From an uncultured Coprococcus sp. (GTDB taxonomy: Bacteria; Bacillota; Clostridia; Lachnospirales; Lachnospiraceae): a stretch of 14,199 nucleotides of DNA. How positions within the stretch are numbered: the stretch's first letter is position 1; every line of letters begins with the position of its first letter. Positions 12,721 through 14,199 of the stretch are shown piece after piece. Under the pieces are notes generated by a model. That model saw only the letters and a list, made by a program, of their open reading frames with translations. It was not told where the DNA came from and did not search any database. The position numbers and the translations under genes were made by a program. The stretch covers positions 1 through 14,199 of the forward strand of contig CAKQIY010000039.1 in NCBI GenBank assembly GCA_934247115.1. Reading direction: 5' to 3'.

Positions 12721-13716
12721 ATGTACCTTGTGATTGACGTAGGCGGAACATTTATAAAGCATTGTGTGATGGACAGAGAAGCTGACATAATGGAGAAGAA
12801 TAAATTCCCTACACCTGGAAGATTTGGGAATGGACTGGAGAACATACAACAGGGGCTGGATGCATTCCTTGATGCACTTCAGTCGATATATGATGGATAT
12901 AAGGAAAGATATGATATACAGGGAATAGCTATATCACTTCCTGGACAGGTGGACGTGGACAACGGGATATGTTATGCCGGCGGAGCCTTGCCTTACCTTG
13001 ACAAAGCGCATATAGGTGAGCTTGTAAGCGAGAGATGTGATGGACTTAAGGTAGCTCTTGAGAACGATGGCAAATGTGCAGCCTTGTCGGAGATATGGCA
13101 GGGAAATGCAAAGGACTATAGCAGCGCAGTTGTTCTGGTATTTGGAACAGGCGTGGGTGGCGGAATCGTCATAGACAGAAAGATACTTCACGGCAGGGGG
13201 ATGGTTGCCGGTGAGATGTCGTATCTGTTTGAGGATGTGAACAGGGACAATATAGACAAACTAGTACCGCTTGAGGCGAATCTCAAGAATACAAAGAAAC
13301 ATGTAAAACTTCCGGACAATGTCATCTGGACGATGCAGGCGTCGGTAAGCGCACTCAGAAGATCTGTGGCAGCAGTCAAGGGCATGAGGGAAGATGAAGT
13401 GTCAGGTGAGATGATATATGAGTGGGAGGCTGTCGGTGATAAGGCGGTCATAGATGTGCTTGAGGACTGGTATCTGAATATTGCTAAGCACTGTATGAAC
13501 ATGCATGTTCTGCTGGCACCGGACATCATACTCCTTGGCGGTGGAATCAGTGCGGAACCAAGATTCATACAGGGTGTGAAGAAGTATGTGGATAAACTGG
13601 CGAAATTTTCAGTCATTTATAATGAGATGCAGGTGGGCCTGTGCAAATTTGGCAACGATTCCAATCTCATAGGAGCACTATTCAACTATCTTCAGAAGTA
13701 TGAGGGTGCCCACTAG
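12721..13716 (+). CDS. ROK family sugar kinase-like protein lacking the zinc motif
   Basis: This 331-residue protein has the ASKHA fold of ROK kinases. The phosphate-1 loop DVGGTFIK (6-13), the catalytic Asp116 in ENDGKCAALSE (114-124), the phosphate-2 loop FGTGVGGGIV (141-150), GEMSY (164-168) and the adenosine motif LGGGIS (272-277) are all present. Most ROK kinases also bind zinc through a His plus CxCGxxGC a short distance after the GE motif. Here those residues are absent and replaced by a charged stretch (EDVNRDNIDKLVPLEANLK), so it belongs to an atypical, zinc-free subgroup. No N-terminal HTH is present, so it is a kinase rather than a NagC-type repressor. GGAGGAG ends 5 nt before the ATG. 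The substrate is unknown: there is no sugar transporter or hydrolase beside it, and the next gene is a MATE transporter. Confidence 0.87.
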   Translation: MYLVIDVGGTFIKHCVMDREADIMEKNKFPTPGRFGNGLENIQQGLDAFLDALQSIYDGYKERYDIQGIAISLPGQVDVDNGICYAGGALPYLDKAHIGELVSERCDGLKVALENDGKCAALSEIWQGNAKDYSSAVVLVFGTGVGGGIVIDRKILHGRGMVAGEMSYLFEDVNRDNIDKLVPLEANLKNTKKHVKLPDNVIWTMQASVSALRRSVAAVKGMREDEVSGEMIYEWEAVGDKAVIDVLEDWYLNIAKHCMNMHVLLAPDIILLGGGISAEPRFIQGVKKYVDKLAKFSVIYNEMQVGLCKFGNDSNLIGALFNYLQKYEGAH

Positions 13717-13741
13717 ATACGAAAACGGAAATTATATCAGG

Positions 13742-14199
13742 ATGAAACACAATGACGGAAAAGAGACGGACATCAGAATGAGCACAGAAAAGAGTACAGA
13801 AAAAAGTAAAGAAATGAATACAGAAATGAATACCGATCATAGAAAAAAATCGCACGAGATGGATATGTTAAACGGTTCACTGGCGCTTAAGATGCTTATA
13901 TTTGCCATGCCACTTGCCGCCAGCAGTATACTGCAGCAGCTTTTCAATTCAGCTGATGTGGCTGTGGCAGGAAGATTTGCAGGAAGCGATGCACTGGCAG
14001 CAGTTGGAAGTAATGCCGCAGTCGTTGCTCTGTTTGTGAATGTATTTGTAGGACTTTCTGTCGGTGTGAATGTTCTTGTGGCGCATTATATAGGTCAGAA
14101 TAAGAAAGATTCAATAAGCAAATGTGTGCATACCAGCGTGAAGTTCGCCATTATATGCGGAATAACTATACTTGTGGCTGGAATGTTTGTGGCAAGACC
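13742..14199 (+). CDS. MATE family efflux transporter (N-terminal part, cut by window end)
   Basis: About 152 codons are visible before the window ends in an open frame. After a polar N-terminus of about 40 residues, the product reads MLNGSLALKMLIFAMPLAAS, then SILQQLFNSADVAVAGRFAG and a Ser-Asp-Ala-Leu stretch, the characteristic first helices of multidrug and toxic compound extrusion proteins. Complete members have about 450 residues and export drugs or metabolites by Na+ or H+ exchange. The N-terminus is unusual: near-repeated units (STEKSTEKSKEMNTEMNTD) come before the usual start of the family. ATG 13742 has no good Shine-Dalgarno, and in-frame ATGs at 13778, 13859 or 13865 could be the true start. 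It follows the ROK gene by 25 nt with no terminator, so the two may be co-transcribed. Confidence 0.88.
   Translation, partial: MKHNDGKETDIRMSTEKSTEKSKEMNTEMNTDHRKKSHEMDMLNGSLALKMLIFAMPLAASSILQQLFNSADVAVAGRFAGSDALAAVGSNAAVVALFVNVFVGLSVGVNVLVAHYIGQNKKDSISKCVHTSVKFAIICGITILVAGMFVAR

Overview
The window looks like a chromosomal segment of an anaerobic Firmicute, most likely a member of the Lachnospiraceae or a close clostridial relative. The clues are strong AAGGAGG-type ribosome binding sites, TTG and GTG starts, moderate GC, a lipoprotein with a long Ser/Thr/Glu linker, and a long intergenic hairpin of the GGGACGTTCCTTC type that I associate with these genomes. Genus cannot be fixed from the sequence alone.

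Region 1 (1-4377) starts with the last 30 codons of an unknown + strand gene. This meets, with no gap between the stop codons, a five-gene operon on the - strand. Read in the direction of transcription, the operon encodes a substrate-binding lipoprotein, a FecCD-type permease, an ABC ATPase, a ModE-like winged-helix regulator without a molybdate-binding domain, and a fusion of a P-loop NTPase domain to a MocA/MobA-like nucleotidyltransferase. Every junction overlaps. With the neighbouring hydroxylase, this is best read as oxyanion (molybdate or tungstate) import plus regulation and cofactor maturation.

Region 2 (4378-9536) begins with a 129-bp divergent intergenic region holding a candidate ModE-type dyad and a good sigma-A promoter. 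The + strand operon that follows encodes the FAD, [2Fe-2S] and molybdopterin subunits of a three-subunit xanthine dehydrogenase-type hydroxylase, then an NCS2 nucleobase permease. Together the two divergent operons form a self-contained purine hydroxylation locus: metal uptake, metal sensing, cofactor nucleotidylation, enzyme and substrate import. The substrate is inferred from the permease.

Region 3 (9537-11911) opens with an 82-nt, 31-bp-stem hairpin repeat. A 15-nt piece of the same repeat forms the 3' end of the nucleotidyltransferase gene at 95-109. Next come an SF0329-like protein and an overlapping macro-domain protein with a helical, HTH-like C-terminal domain, then an intrinsic terminator, and then a separately transcribed von Willebrand A protein with an intact MIDAS motif. 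This macro/vWA cluster is the least explained part of the window.

Region 4 (11912-14199) holds a promoter and two small genes (a one-helix membrane protein and a 74-residue protein with a Cys-x3-Cys-x2-Cys-x2-Cys motif), then an AT-rich imperfect palindrome of about 87 nt. It ends with a ROK-family protein that lacks the usual zinc motif and the start of a MATE-family transporter cut by the window edge.
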